Positions 17,484-25,513 are shown, numbered from the stretch's first letter. The stretch: 64,000 nt of DNA from Bacillota bacterium (GCA_023402845.1 JAEYFP010000041.1:1-64000), one strand, 5' to 3'. Numbers and translations: made by a program. The notes: generated from the sequence alone by a model not told the origin.

Positions 17484-17987
17484 TTATTCGAGAATCTGCG
17501 CTTCCCCGGTAATGCTGTCTATGCTTTCTTCAGAGATGATCGATTTGCTCAGTGCCTCATTGATGGCTTCGATCAGGACGAGAGAGGTGTATTTGTTATC
17601 GTCGGAGTAGGAGATTCCCTCCAGCGATTGATTTTTATAAATCTGGGCCGTAATTTCTTCAAAGGAAGGTTTGATTAACGGGTACATTACAGAAACCGCC
17701 TCATCCAGGTTGACGATTGCAATCGAATTGATGTTGTTGTCATCTACGGCAATTTCGATATCTATGACGGAATTGTTCAGTACGATCGAGGATGAATAGA
17801 CGCCGGGTATGTAACGGGAGCCGGTTTCGGTCGTGACTCTTTCTTCAATGCTTTTTTTCTCAACTGTTTTCTTCGGGGAAAACATGAAAAACAGCAGTAA
17901 AACCAATAAAATGCCAAGGACGGCAAATATCGCCGTATAGATGACTTCCTTTGAATGCAGGACAACGATTTTTGTTTTGGAGCTCAA
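17484..17987 (-). CDS. Single-pass membrane protein with degenerate FMN-binding-like domain
   Basis: The 167-residue protein has one membrane helix (about residues 15-35). Its outer domain runs YIPGVYSSSI, DIEIAVDDNNINSI, then ITAQIYKNQ and YTSLVLIEAINEAL. That order resembles the FMN_bind fold of RnfG/NqrC, but the Ser/Thr that covalently binds flavin lies in a motif that is not well conserved (SYSDDNKYTS), so flavin attachment is doubtful. The start is a TTG with GGAGG 7 bases upstream. It is convergent with nadE and divergent from glnA. Function unknown. Confidence 0.7.
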   Translation of the reverse strand: MSSKTKIVVLHSKEVIYTAIFAVLGILLVLLLFFMFSPKKTVEKKSIEERVTTETGSRYIPGVYSSSIVLNNSVIDIEIAVDDNNINSIAIVNLDEAVSVMYPLIKPSFEEITAQIYKNQSLEGISYSDDNKYTSLVLIEAINEALSKSIISEESIDSITGEAQILE

Positions 17988-18073
17988 GGCGGGACCTCCG
18001 TCGGATTCGTTTTTTATATCTTATTAATCGGATTTTGAATATATACCTGCAAAATCCGAAAATATAAGAATTG

Positions 18074-18102
18074 TTGACAATGAATTCAAGAGTTGCTATG
18101 AT
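18074..18102 (+). promoter_or_regulatory. Promoter of the glnA operon
   Basis: A consensus TTGACA (18074-18079), a 17-base spacer and TATGAT (18097-18102). Transcription would start near 18109, giving a leader of about 228 bases before glnA. Confidence 0.8.
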
Positions 18103-18108
18103 AAACTA

Positions 18109-18336
18109 TATGATGGGTGAGGCGGTTTGAGAAGTTGAAGTTTACTACTGTTTTCCTGTGGGTATGATTCATAAAGATCTGGAACAAGGGCGTTCTATAA
18201 AATAAGGCGGTATACTTTTGTAACGAAAGGGCTGGGCGGCCGCTGCTTTTTTATGGGATGTCCTTTTGTGGATTTTATGGAGCCAGGCAGAGCATTTAAA
18301 ATGAGATTTCATTAAATAAAGAAGAGGAGAAGATGC
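18109..18336 (+). promoter_or_regulatory. Structured glnA leader with candidate ANTAR-target hairpin and terminator-like hairpin
   Basis: At 18180-18197 a 6-bp stem closes the hexaloop AAGGGC, which has A at position 1 and G at position 4, the hallmark of ANTAR-protein target loops. At 18214-18229 CTTTT-GTAAC-GAAAG can form a small hairpin. Its AAAG (18226-18229) is also the base of an alternative GC-rich hairpin ending CTGC before six Ts (18247-18252), so the two are mutually exclusive. This suggests antitermination. A clean second hexaloop hairpin, expected in the classic ANTAR motif, was not found. The rest of the leader, up to GAGGAG before glnA, shows nothing else. Confidence 0.5.
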
Positions 18337-19668
18337 ATGAAAAAATTTTCGAAAGAAGAAGTAATAAAACTGGTAGAGGAAGAGGATGTGGAGTTTATCC
18401 GGCTGCAGTTTACGGATATATTCGGCAATTTGAAAAATGTTGCAATTACGTCAAGCCAGTTAAAAAAAGCGTTGGATAATCAAGTGATGTTTGACGGGTC
18501 TTCGATCGAGGGATTTGTGAGGATTGAGGAGTCGGATATGTATCTGCGCCCGGATCTTGATACGGTGGCGATTTTTCCGTGGCGTCCGCAGCAGGGCAAG
18601 GTTGCAAGGTTTATTTGTGATGTATACCGCCCGGAAGGGAAGGCTTTTGAGGGAGATCCGAGATTCATTTTAAAGAAAGAAATTGAGAAGGCGGCGGCAC
18701 TCGGCTATACGTTTGACGTTGGGCCGGAATGTGAGTTTTTCCTGTTCCATACGGACGAAAACGGTCTTCCCACGACGCTCACACATGAAAAAGCGGGTTA
18801 TTTTGATTTGGGACCGGTGGATCTTGGTGAAAACGCACGGCGTGATATGGTTATGACACTCGAGGATATGGGCTTTGAAGTGGAGGCATCTCACCATGAG
18901 GTCGCACCCGCGCAGCATGAAATCGATTTTAAATATGACGAGGCACTTGTGACTGCCGATAATATTATGACGTTTAAGCTCGCCGTAAAAACGATTGCAA
19001 AGCGCCACGGACTGCATGCGACGTTTATGCCGAAGCCGAAATTCGGTATCAACGGATCCGGAATGCATACTAATATGTCGTTAAAGCGGGACGGAAAAAA
19101 TATATTCTTTGATCCGAATGATAAATTACAGCTCAGCAAAGAGGCTTATTATTTTATTGGCGGTATTATTAAGCATATGAAGGGCATGACAGCAATCACG
19201 AATCCTCTCGTAAACTCCTATAAACGCCTGATTGCAGGCTATGAGGCACCGGTTTACATTGCATGGAGTGCGACGAACAGGAGTCCTTTGATCCGTATTC
19301 CGGCATCAAGAGGAGAAGGGACGCGTGTGGAATTGCGATGCCCCGATCCATCCTGCAATCCTTATCTGACATTGGCACTTTGCCTTGCGGCCGGGCTTGA
19401 CGGTATCCAGAATCAGATTGAACCGCCCAAGAGTGTGGATTTGAATATTTTTGAAATGACGGCTGAAGAGCGCTCCTTTTATAATATTGAGGCATTGCCT
19501 GCTACGCTGATCGAAGCGGTGGAGGAAATGGAAAAGGATCCGTTTATCAAGGAGGTGCTTGGAGACCATATATTCAGTAAATATGTCGAGGCGAAGAAAA
19601 AGGAATGGGATTCCTATCGGACACAGGTGACTCAGTGGGAGTTGGATGAATATTTATATAAGGTTTAA
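18337..19668 (+). CDS. glnA: Glutamine synthetase, type I
   Basis: The 443-residue enzyme ligates ammonia to glutamate with ATP. Visible family blocks are FDGSSIEGFVRIEESDMYL near the N-terminus (quoted in part), GPECEFFLF, EVAPAQHEID, NGSGMHTNMSL and ATNRSPLIRIP. The region where adenylylated enzymes carry a Tyr reads NIFEMTAEE, without Tyr, so it looks like the shorter GSI-alpha form that is not adenylylated. It is the first gene after a promoter and structured leader and is followed 44 bases later by an ANTAR regulator gene, then dapF and dapL. Confidence 0.97.
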   Translation: MKKFSKEEVIKLVEEEDVEFIRLQFTDIFGNLKNVAITSSQLKKALDNQVMFDGSSIEGFVRIEESDMYLRPDLDTVAIFPWRPQQGKVARFICDVYRPEGKAFEGDPRFILKKEIEKAAALGYTFDVGPECEFFLFHTDENGLPTTLTHEKAGYFDLGPVDLGENARRDMVMTLEDMGFEVEASHHEVAPAQHEIDFKYDEALVTADNIMTFKLAVKTIAKRHGLHATFMPKPKFGINGSGMHTNMSLKRDGKNIFFDPNDKLQLSKEAYYFIGGIIKHMKGMTAITNPLVNSYKRLIAGYEAPVYIAWSATNRSPLIRIPASRGEGTRVELRCPDPSCNPYLTLALCLAAGLDGIQNQIEPPKSVDLNIFEMTAEERSFYNIEALPATLIEAVEEMEKDPFIKEVLGDHIFSKYVEAKKKEWDSYRTQVTQWELDEYLYKV

Positions 19669-19712
19669 GTGCATGGCTTCCGAGAATAATAGTAAATAAA
19701 GGAGGGATGTGC

Positions 19713-20258
19713 TTGGTAAGTGTAATTATAGTATTTCCAAAGCAGGAGGATGCGATGAACATCCGCAGGCTGGTTGTGCAGAACGGCATTGATGTGGCTG
19801 GTGTCTGTACGACAGGAGCACAGGCCATTCATTACATGGATGAGTTGGACGGCGGAATCATTGTCTGTGGATACAAATTCTCCGATATGATGTATTCGGA
19901 TTTACATGATTACTTACCCAAAAACTTCGAGATGCTGTTGGTTGCATCGCAGCGCCTCTGGAGTGAGTGTATCGACAATGACATCGTATGCGTAGCTATG
20001 CCAATTAAAATACGTGATTTGATCAACACATTGGGAATGATGCTGCAAACGCTTTCACGCCGTATGAGCAAACAGAAGAAGCTTTCCTCCCAGCGCAGTG
20101 ATAAGGATAAGGAAGCAATTCTGGAAGCGAAGGCTCTTTTGATGGAGCGCAATAATATGACCGAGGAGGAGGCTCATCGGTATATACAGAAAAGCAGCAT
20201 GGATACGGGGACAAATATGGTGGAAACGGCGTATATGATCTTGACGCTAATGAGGTAA
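19713..20258 (+). CDS. ANTAR-domain response-regulator-like RNA-binding antiterminator
   Basis: The 181-residue protein has an N-terminal receiver-like region (about 1-110) in which the phosphoacceptor Asp is not obvious. A coiled linker follows, then a C-terminal ANTAR domain (about 125-180) with EAKALLMERNNMTEEEAHRYI and SSMDTGTNMVETAYMIL (quoted in parts). ANTAR domains bind paired hexaloop RNA hairpins and prevent termination, often in nitrogen-metabolism transcripts. I chose the TTG at 19713, 7 bases after GGAGG; the ATG at 19707 overlaps that site. It is the second gene of the glnA operon and the obvious candidate to read the glnA leader. It ends 5 bases before dapF. Confidence 0.88.
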   Translation: MVSVIIVFPKQEDAMNIRRLVVQNGIDVAGVCTTGAQAIHYMDELDGGIIVCGYKFSDMMYSDLHDYLPKNFEMLLVASQRLWSECIDNDIVCVAMPIKIRDLINTLGMMLQTLSRRMSKQKKLSSQRSDKDKEAILEAKALLMERNNMTEEEAHRYIQKSSMDTGTNMVETAYMILTLMR

Positions 20259-20263
20259 GAATT

Positions 20264-21151
20264 ATGAAATTTGTAAAAATGCATGGAATCGGAAATGATT
20301 ACGTCTATGTGAACTGTTTTCAGGAAACAGTTGAAAATAAAAGCGAAGTGGCAAGGTATGTGAGCGACAGGCATTTCGGAGTCGGCTCGGACGGAGCGAT
20401 CTTTATTAATCCGTCAAAGGAGGCGGACTGTGAGATGGAGATGTATAACGCGGATGGTTCCCGTTCGGAAATGTGCGGAAACGGCATCCGATGTGTAGCA
20501 AAATTTGCATATGATTACGGAATTGTGGATAAGACGGAGCTTTCTATCATTTCAATGGGAAAGGTAAAGTATCTGACGCTGTTTGTGAAAAAAGAAGAGC
20601 CCAATGCTTTGACGGGGAGACTTTACGGAAAACGCGCCGACGGGATGGTCGTAGATACGGTGACGGTGGATATGGGAGAGCCGGAACTGGTTCCTGCCGA
20701 TATACCGGTAAAGCTGCCGGACCGAACCGCCGACCGCTGCATTTTGGAAAACATCGGAGTGGACGGAAAAAATTACCGGATGACGTGCGTATCGATGGGA
20801 AATCCGCATGCCGTTGTGTTTGTCGAGGATGTAGAGCATTTTCCGGTTGCACAGGTGGGGCCGGCCTTTGAGTATCATGAATGCTTTCCTAAGCGTGTGA
20901 ATGTGGAGTTTGCAAAGGTGCTTGACAGAAACACCGTAAGGATGCGTGTATGGGAGCGCGGATCGGGTGAAACGCTCGCCTGCGGAACGGGGGCCTGTGC
21001 CACGGCGGTGGCCTGCATCTTAACCGGCCTGACGGAGGAGGAAGTAACGATTCGGCTTTTGGGCGGAGATCTCATCATTCGATGGGACAGAGAACAGAAC
21101 CGGGTGTTTATGACCGGAAGTGCTGCGACTGTATTTGAGGGGGAGCTGTAA
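20264..21151 (+). CDS. dapF: Diaminopimelate epimerase
   Basis: The 295-residue enzyme interconverts LL- and meso-diaminopimelate for lysine and peptidoglycan. Both catalytic cysteines are in their usual motifs: NADGSRSEMCGNGIRC (about Cys 73) and GETLACGTGACA (about Cys 243). The N-terminus MKFVKMHGIGNDYVYV is canonical. The gene begins 5 bases after the ANTAR gene and is followed by dapL, which makes its LL-DAP substrate. Confidence 0.97.
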   Translation: MKFVKMHGIGNDYVYVNCFQETVENKSEVARYVSDRHFGVGSDGAIFINPSKEADCEMEMYNADGSRSEMCGNGIRCVAKFAYDYGIVDKTELSIISMGKVKYLTLFVKKEEPNALTGRLYGKRADGMVVDTVTVDMGEPELVPADIPVKLPDRTADRCILENIGVDGKNYRMTCVSMGNPHAVVFVEDVEHFPVAQVGPAFEYHECFPKRVNVEFAKVLDRNTVRMRVWERGSGETLACGTGACATAVACILTGLTEEEVTIRLLGGDLIIRWDREQNRVFMTGSAATVFEGEL

Positions 21152-21153
21152 AA

Positions 21154-21188
21154 GACGCGAAGAGTGTTGCAGAAGCACACTTTTGTTA
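21154..21188 (+). repeat. Partial copy of the GCGC/AGCACA hairpin repeat (3' half)
   Basis: The dapF-dapL gap contains GACGCGAAGAGTGTTGC followed by AGAAGCACACTTTTGTTATA, matching the 3' half of the repeat at 25374-25458. The 5' half is absent, so the hairpin cannot form. GGAGG for dapL follows at once. Confidence 0.6.
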
Positions 21189-21197
21189 TAGGAGGAA

Positions 21198-22418
21198 ATG
21201 ATGTTTCAAATCAATGAAAATTATTTAAAATTACCGGGCAGTTATCTGTTTTCGACGGTAGGAAAAAAAGAACGTGAATATACGGCGGCGAATCCGGATA
21301 AAAAGGTGATTAAGCTTAGTATCGGTGATGTGACACAGCCGTTGGCTCCGGTTATCCTTGATACCCTGCATGCTGCGGTGGACGAAATGGGAAGGGCCGA
21401 GACCTTTCGCGGCTATGCGCCGGATTTGGGCTACGAATTTTTAAGAACGGCGATTGCCCAAAACGATTACCGCGCACGCGGATGTGAAATTTCCGCCGAT
21501 GAGATTTTTATTTCCGACGGGGCGAAAAGTGATTCCGGAAATATTCAGGAAATTTTTGGACCAAACAATAAGATTGCGGTCTGTGATCCGGTCTATCCGG
21601 TCTATGTAGATACAAATGTGATGGCCGGGCGTACCGGTGTTTATGATGTCCAAAAGGAAATGTGGAGCGATGTGATTTATATGCCCTGTACACAGGAAAA
21701 CGGATTTGCTCCGCTGCTGCCAAAGCTTACGCCGGATATTATTTACCTCTGCTTTCCGAACAATCCGACCGGCTCTGCTGTGACAAAGGACCGCTTGCAG
21801 GAATGGGTGGATTATGCAAATAAGTCGGGTGCGGTCATCATCTATGACGCCGCTTATGAGGCATATATTTCGGAGCCGGATGTTCCCCATACCATTTATG
21901 AGTGTGAGGGTGCCAGGGAGTGTGCGATTGAGCTTCGTTCATTTTCCAAAAATGCCGGCTTTACAGGCACGCGCCTCGGCTTTACCGTCATACCGAAGGA
22001 GATTAAGTCGGGGGATATTACGCTGCATTCTCTTTGGGCAAGGCGTCACGGTACGAAATTCAACGGCGCGCCTTATATCATCCAACGGGCGGGTGAAGCC
22101 TGCTATACAGCCGAGGGCAAGGCACAGCTCAGAGAGCAGATTGCTTACTATATGCGTAACGCCAAATATATATCAGACGGACTGAAATCTGCGGGCTATG
22201 CTGTTTCCGGAGGCGTAAATGCCCCGTATATCTGGCTGAAAACCCCCAATCAAATGTCCTCGTGGGAATTTTTTGATTATCTGCTGCAGACTGCAAATGT
22301 GGTCGGTACTCCGGGCTCAGGCTTTGGTCCAAGCGGTGAAGGCTATTTCCGTCTCACTGCCTTTGGCAGCTATGAGAATACGGTGGAGGCAGTTGAGCGG
22401 ATTAAAAGACTGTCATAA
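21198..22418 (+). CDS. dapL: LL-diaminopimelate aminotransferase
   Basis: The 406-residue PLP enzyme makes LL-DAP directly from tetrahydrodipicolinate and glutamate. It shows FPNNPTGSAVT, IIYDAAYEAYI and SFSKNAGFTGTRLGFTV with the PLP Lys near residue 249, plus the N-terminal LPGSYLFSTVGKK block typical of DapL rather than other aminotransferases. GGAGG precedes two adjacent ATGs (21198 and 21201). It is the last gene of the glnA-ANTAR-dapF-dapL run and is followed by a strong terminator. Confidence 0.95.
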   Translation: MMFQINENYLKLPGSYLFSTVGKKEREYTAANPDKKVIKLSIGDVTQPLAPVILDTLHAAVDEMGRAETFRGYAPDLGYEFLRTAIAQNDYRARGCEISADEIFISDGAKSDSGNIQEIFGPNNKIAVCDPVYPVYVDTNVMAGRTGVYDVQKEMWSDVIYMPCTQENGFAPLLPKLTPDIIYLCFPNNPTGSAVTKDRLQEWVDYANKSGAVIIYDAAYEAYISEPDVPHTIYECEGARECAIELRSFSKNAGFTGTRLGFTVIPKEIKSGDITLHSLWARRHGTKFNGAPYIIQRAGEACYTAEGKAQLREQIAYYMRNAKYISDGLKSAGYAVSGGVNAPYIWLKTPNQMSSWEFFDYLLQTANVVGTPGSGFGPSGEGYFRLTAFGSYENTVEAVERIKRLS

Positions 22419-22443
22419 CAGAATCATAAAACTGAATTCATAT

Positions 22444-22492
22444 AAAGAGAGAAGCAAGCTTCGGTGATTAGCCGGGGCTTGCTTCTCTCTTT
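22444..22492 (+). terminator. Terminator of the glnA-dapL operon
   Basis: A 16-bp perfect stem (AAAGAGAGAAGCAAGC / GCTTGCTTCTCTCTTT) with a 17-base loop; the right arm itself ends CTCTCTTT. Confidence 0.8.
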
Positions 22493-22575
22493 AAGCGGAC
22501 AATGCCGCTTTTGCGGGGTGGGGGAGGTTATGGAGGATTACGCCTCCATAAAATGCTAGACGGGCAGCCTCCCCC
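22493..22575. repeat. Palindrome AAGCGG(N6)CCGCTT (copy 2) followed by a nested double hairpin
   Basis: The palindrome at 22493-22510 matches that at 2993-3010 except one loop base. Then an outer 8-bp stem GGGGGAGG / CCTCCCCC (22520-22527 with 22568-22575) encloses a 9-bp hairpin TTATGGAGG / CCTCCATAA (22528-22551). No coding potential is seen. It lies between convergent operons, beyond the dapL terminator and before the glnN terminator. Confidence 0.55.
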
Positions 22576-22628
22576 GGATACCAAATAAGGATTAGTATAT
22601 ATCGTTAACGCTTTCGCGATAACTTCGA

Positions 22629-22664
22629 AAAGAAAAAAGTGTACGGCAATTACTTGCTGTACAC
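22629..22664 (-). terminator. Terminator of glnN
   Basis: On the minus strand an 11-bp stem GTGTACAGCAA / TTGCCGTACAC (one G-T pair) with loop GTAA is followed by ACTTTTTTCTTTT. It starts 22 bases after the glnN stop codon. Confidence 0.85.
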
Positions 22665-22685
22665 TCCTTTGTGTATAAACTCTGC

Positions 22686-24779
22686 TTAAATCATGAACAA
22701 TAGCTCGCCGTACTGCGGGAACGGCCATACCTCCTCAGAGGTGTTAATTTCCATCTCATCGCAGGACTTACGAAGCGAGTCCATAGTCGGTAAGACAGTA
22801 TCCTTATAGTATGAAGCAAGCTCCAGCTCACCGGATACTTTGGAAGCATCCGCAAGAACAGCGGCAAGTGTACCAACCTGTTCGTAAGCGGCATCTTCCA
22901 GCGTGGAAAGCTTTTCGATCAGACTCAATTCCATTTTACAGGAAAGAGAAGGACTTAAGCTTTGTTTTGCAGCTGCCGTAGATACCAAATGAGCGATGTA
23001 GGTATTGACTGCGGGAAGAATTTGCTTCTTTGCCATATCGACCATTGTAAGTCCTTCAATATTCAGCACCTTGCAGTAAGTCTCAAGCAGTATTCCATAT
23101 CTGGAATGTATTTCGGTTTCCGTAAAAATATGATGATCTGTAAATAGTTTAATATTTTTATCTGCAAGAAAAGTAGGCAATGCATCCACTGTTGTTTTTA
23201 AATTAAGAAGGCCTCTCTTTTCTGCTTCTGTTTTCCAAGTCTCTGAATAGCCGTCTCCGTTGAAGATAATGCGCTTATGTTCCTGGATCGTTCGTTTAAT
23301 CAGCGCGTTCAGCGCATTTGTAAAGTCGGTTGCACCTTCCAACTCATCAGCAAACTGTTTCAGTTCTTCCGCTACAATTGTGTTAAGCACTGTGTTTGGT
23401 CCGGAAATGGACTGCGCGGAACCAAGGCTTCTGAACTCGAATTTGTTGCCGGTAAAAGCAAATGGAGAGGTTCTGTTCCTGTCGGTTGAATCCTTCGGGA
23501 AGGATGGAAGTACATGTACACCGATTTCCATTCTGGAAGCACCGCAGCCGTTATAGGACGTACCGTTCTCAATGCTATCCAAAACCGCATTCAAGTCGTC
23601 ACCGATAAACATCGAGATGATTGCCGGAGGAGCTTCGTTTGCGCCGAGCCTGTGATCATTACCGGCGGATGCAATAGAGACTCTCATCAAATCCTGATAT
23701 TCATCAATTGCCTTGATGACTGCCGATAAAAACAACAAAAATTGTGCATTCTCATGCGGTGATTTTCCCGGCTCTAACAGATTTGCGCCCCCATCGGTGC
23801 ACAGAGACCAGTTATTATGCTTACCGCTTCCGTTTACACCGTCAAACGGTTTTTCATGAAGCAGGCAGACAAGACCATGGCGCCTTGCCACATTTTTCAT
23901 GATTTCCATGGTTAATTGATTATGATCAGTCGAAATATTTGTTGTCGCAAAAATCGGAGCGAGCTCATGCTGGGCAGGAGAAACCTCATTGTGCTCTGTT
24001 TTGGCAAGAATGCCAAGTTTCCAAAGTTCTTCGTTAAGCTCCTTCATAAAAGCGGAGATCCTCGGCTTGATTGCACCGAAGTAATGATCCTCCATCTCCT
24101 GGCCTTTGGGAGCCATTGCGCCGAAGAGCGTACGTCCGCAATAAATCAGATCTTTTCTCTGCTCGTAAAGCTTCTGATCCACAAGGAAATACTCCTGTTC
24201 GGGGCCTACCGTAGTGAGGACTCTCTTTGTATCGGAGTTGCCGAATAGTCTCAGTACCCTGACAGCCTGTTCACTGATCGCCTCCATCGAACGTAAAAGA
24301 GGGGTCTTCTTATCAAGAGCTTCACCGCCGTACGAGCAGAAAGCCGTCGGAATGCAAAGAACACCATCCTTTACAAATGCGTAGGAAGTAGGATCCCAAG
24401 CCGTGTAGCCTCTGGCCTCAAAGGTAGCTCTCAGACCGCCGGAAGGGAAGCTGGAGGCGTCCGGCTCGCCCTTGATCAGTTCTTTGCCGGAAAACTCCAT
24501 GATAATACGGCCGTCATTTTGCGGGGATATAAAGCTGTCATGCTTTTCCGCAGTAATACCGGTCATCGGCTGAAACCAGTGCGTATAATGCGTCGCGCCT
24601 TTTTCAATTGCCCAGTCCTTCATAGCAATTGCGACGACATTTGCCACTGTGATATCCAAATCCTTTCCGTCTGCGATTGTCTTGCGGAGAGACTTGTAAA
24701 TATCCTTTGGCAATTTGTCTCTCATAATGGCATCGTTAAATACCATACTTCCAAAAATCTCCGGAATCATGCTTTTCAT
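22686..24779 (-). CDS. glnN: Glutamine synthetase, type III
   Basis: The 697-residue enzyme belongs to the large GSIII class found in Bacteroides, cyanobacteria and Clostridia. Visible blocks are GSMVFND at the N-terminus, TVGPEQEYFLVD, HNEVSPAQHELAP, GVNGSGKHNNWSL and LGANEAPPAIISMFIG. The ATG at 24779 is preceded by AGGAG at 9 bases; an ATG at 24788 abuts that site, and further upstream codons run into a repeat element. It is the second, unrelated-class glutamine synthetase within 5 kb of glnA, transcribed towards the glnA operon. A promoter and a leader hairpin lie upstream. Confidence 0.96.
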   Translation of the reverse strand: MKSMIPEIFGSMVFNDAIMRDKLPKDIYKSLRKTIADGKDLDITVANVVAIAMKDWAIEKGATHYTHWFQPMTGITAEKHDSFISPQNDGRIIMEFSGKELIKGEPDASSFPSGGLRATFEARGYTAWDPTSYAFVKDGVLCIPTAFCSYGGEALDKKTPLLRSMEAISEQAVRVLRLFGNSDTKRVLTTVGPEQEYFLVDQKLYEQRKDLIYCGRTLFGAMAPKGQEMEDHYFGAIKPRISAFMKELNEELWKLGILAKTEHNEVSPAQHELAPIFATTNISTDHNQLTMEIMKNVARRHGLVCLLHEKPFDGVNGSGKHNNWSLCTDGGANLLEPGKSPHENAQFLLFLSAVIKAIDEYQDLMRVSIASAGNDHRLGANEAPPAIISMFIGDDLNAVLDSIENGTSYNGCGASRMEIGVHVLPSFPKDSTDRNRTSPFAFTGNKFEFRSLGSAQSISGPNTVLNTIVAEELKQFADELEGATDFTNALNALIKRTIQEHKRIIFNGDGYSETWKTEAEKRGLLNLKTTVDALPTFLADKNIKLFTDHHIFTETEIHSRYGILLETYCKVLNIEGLTMVDMAKKQILPAVNTYIAHLVSTAAAKQSLSPSLSCKMELSLIEKLSTLEDAAYEQVGTLAAVLADASKVSGELELASYYKDTVLPTMDSLRKSCDEMEINTSEEVWPFPQYGELLFMI

Positions 24780-24846
24780 AATGTACATCTCCTCTTCTAT
24801 TTTGTTTAAATCATAATGATTGTATGTAAAGTCCTGATGATAAAAT

Positions 24847-24932
24847 TTTATGCGCAACTTCGCGCGCGGAATAAAAGCTGTGCTGCCAAGGTATTTGGCC
24901 GTGAGAATGTGCGAAGCACACATTTGTTCGCG
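24847..24932 (+). repeat. GCGC/AGCACA hairpin repeat, full copy in the glnN leader
   Basis: The element begins TTATGCGCAACTTCGCGCGC, continues with GAATAAAAGCTGTGCTGCC and ends GCGAAGCACACATTTGTTC. Its ends are complementary (GAATAAAAGCTGTGCT with AGCACACATTTGTTC, with a bulge, one mismatch and one G-T pair). It lies between the leader hairpin and the glnN start and would be transcribed as the reverse complement. Confidence 0.65.
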
Positions 24933-24934
24933 GC

Positions 24935-24976
24935 TAAAAAATAAAAAGGACGCTGTGAGGTTCAACTCATAGCGTC
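24935..24976 (-). terminator. Terminator-like hairpin at the very start of the glnN leader
   Basis: On the minus strand GACGCTATGAG - TTGAAC - CTCACAGCGTC (11 bp, one G-T pair) is followed by CTTTTTATTTTTT. It begins only about 12 bases after the predicted transcription start, so it would terminate or attenuate glnN transcription early unless overcome. Confidence 0.7.
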
Positions 24977-24994
24977 TTTGCTTTCCATGAAGGC

Positions 24995-25024
24995 ATTATA
25001 ACCTTTAAAAAAAGCTGTTGTCAA
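24995..25024 (-). promoter_or_regulatory. Promoter of glnN
   Basis: On the minus strand a consensus TTGACA (25019-25024), an 18-base spacer and a consensus TATAAT (24995-25000). The predicted start is near 24988, giving a leader of about 210 bases. The remainder of the 734-base gap up to purF (25025-25210) is AT-rich with no gene seen. Confidence 0.8.
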
Positions 25025-25210
25025 TACCTTTTTAAAAAAATATATTATTTTAACAAATATTCCCAAGATTCCGAGGCCATAAATTTGGAAAAACAAAATT
25101 TATTGCATTATTATTATAATAGGTAGGAAGATTTTCGTAAAGAAATATTTTTTCGTATGAGAGGCAAATTAAATTGTCTTTGACTAATTAATTTTTAGGG
25201 TCAAATCATA

Positions 25211-25239
25211 TTGACAAGCGTCTCTATTCCTTATAAAAT
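25211..25239 (+). promoter_or_regulatory. Promoter of the purF-carA-carB operon
   Basis: TTGACA (25211-25216), a 17-base spacer and TAAAAT (25234-25239). It implies a leader of about 265 bases that includes the long palindrome and the repeat element. No PurR box was recognised. Confidence 0.7.
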
Positions 25240-25326
25240 ATGTAAAGTTGAAATTGTATAAGTTGATTGGACAAAGGGGTTCAAAAATATAGGGAAGGAG
25301 TTTCCTTACCTTTATTGCTGAACTCT

Positions 25327-25372
25327 ATTTTTATTATATAGGAAATTCCCGAATTTCCTATATAATAAAAAT
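25327..25372. repeat. Perfect 22-bp palindrome, TATATAGGAAATTC family
   Basis: A 22-bp perfect stem ending GGAAATTC, loop CC, GAATTTCC. A related 15-bp version lies at 31443-31478. In both places it stands immediately before a copy of the GCGC/AGCACA repeat. It is AT-rich and could act as a terminator or as part of a compound repeat. Confidence 0.7.
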
Positions 25373-25373
25373 T

Positions 25374-25458
25374 TAATGCGCAGCTACGCGCGCGGAACAA
25401 AAGCTGTGCTGCCGGACTATTTGGACGCGAGAGTAGGCGAAGCACACTTTTGTTCTAA
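25374..25458 (+). repeat. GCGC/AGCACA hairpin repeat, full copy upstream of purF
   Basis: This is the best copy: AATGCGCAGCTACGCGCGCG, then GAACAAAAGCTGTGCTGCC, a middle part, and GCGAAGCACACTTTTGTTC. GAACAAAAG-C-TGTGCT pairs with AGCACACTTTTGTTC with one bulged C, and GCC/GGC plus ACT/AGT extend the stem inward, so about 70 bases can fold into one hairpin. It ends 55 bases before purF. Confidence 0.7.
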
Positions 25459-25513
25459 TAAAAAATTCTTTTAACGATTCTGTTATACTTTTAAGGAAAG
25501 GGGATGGTGCCGG

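Noticed and set aside
24780..24965. N-terminal extension of glnN by 62 codons
   Set aside because: It runs through the repeat element and the leader terminator, and the ATG at 24779 has a good ribosome binding site.
24949..24976. ANTAR target in the glnN leader
   Set aside because: The six-base loop is TTGAAC, lacking A at position 1 and G at position 4.
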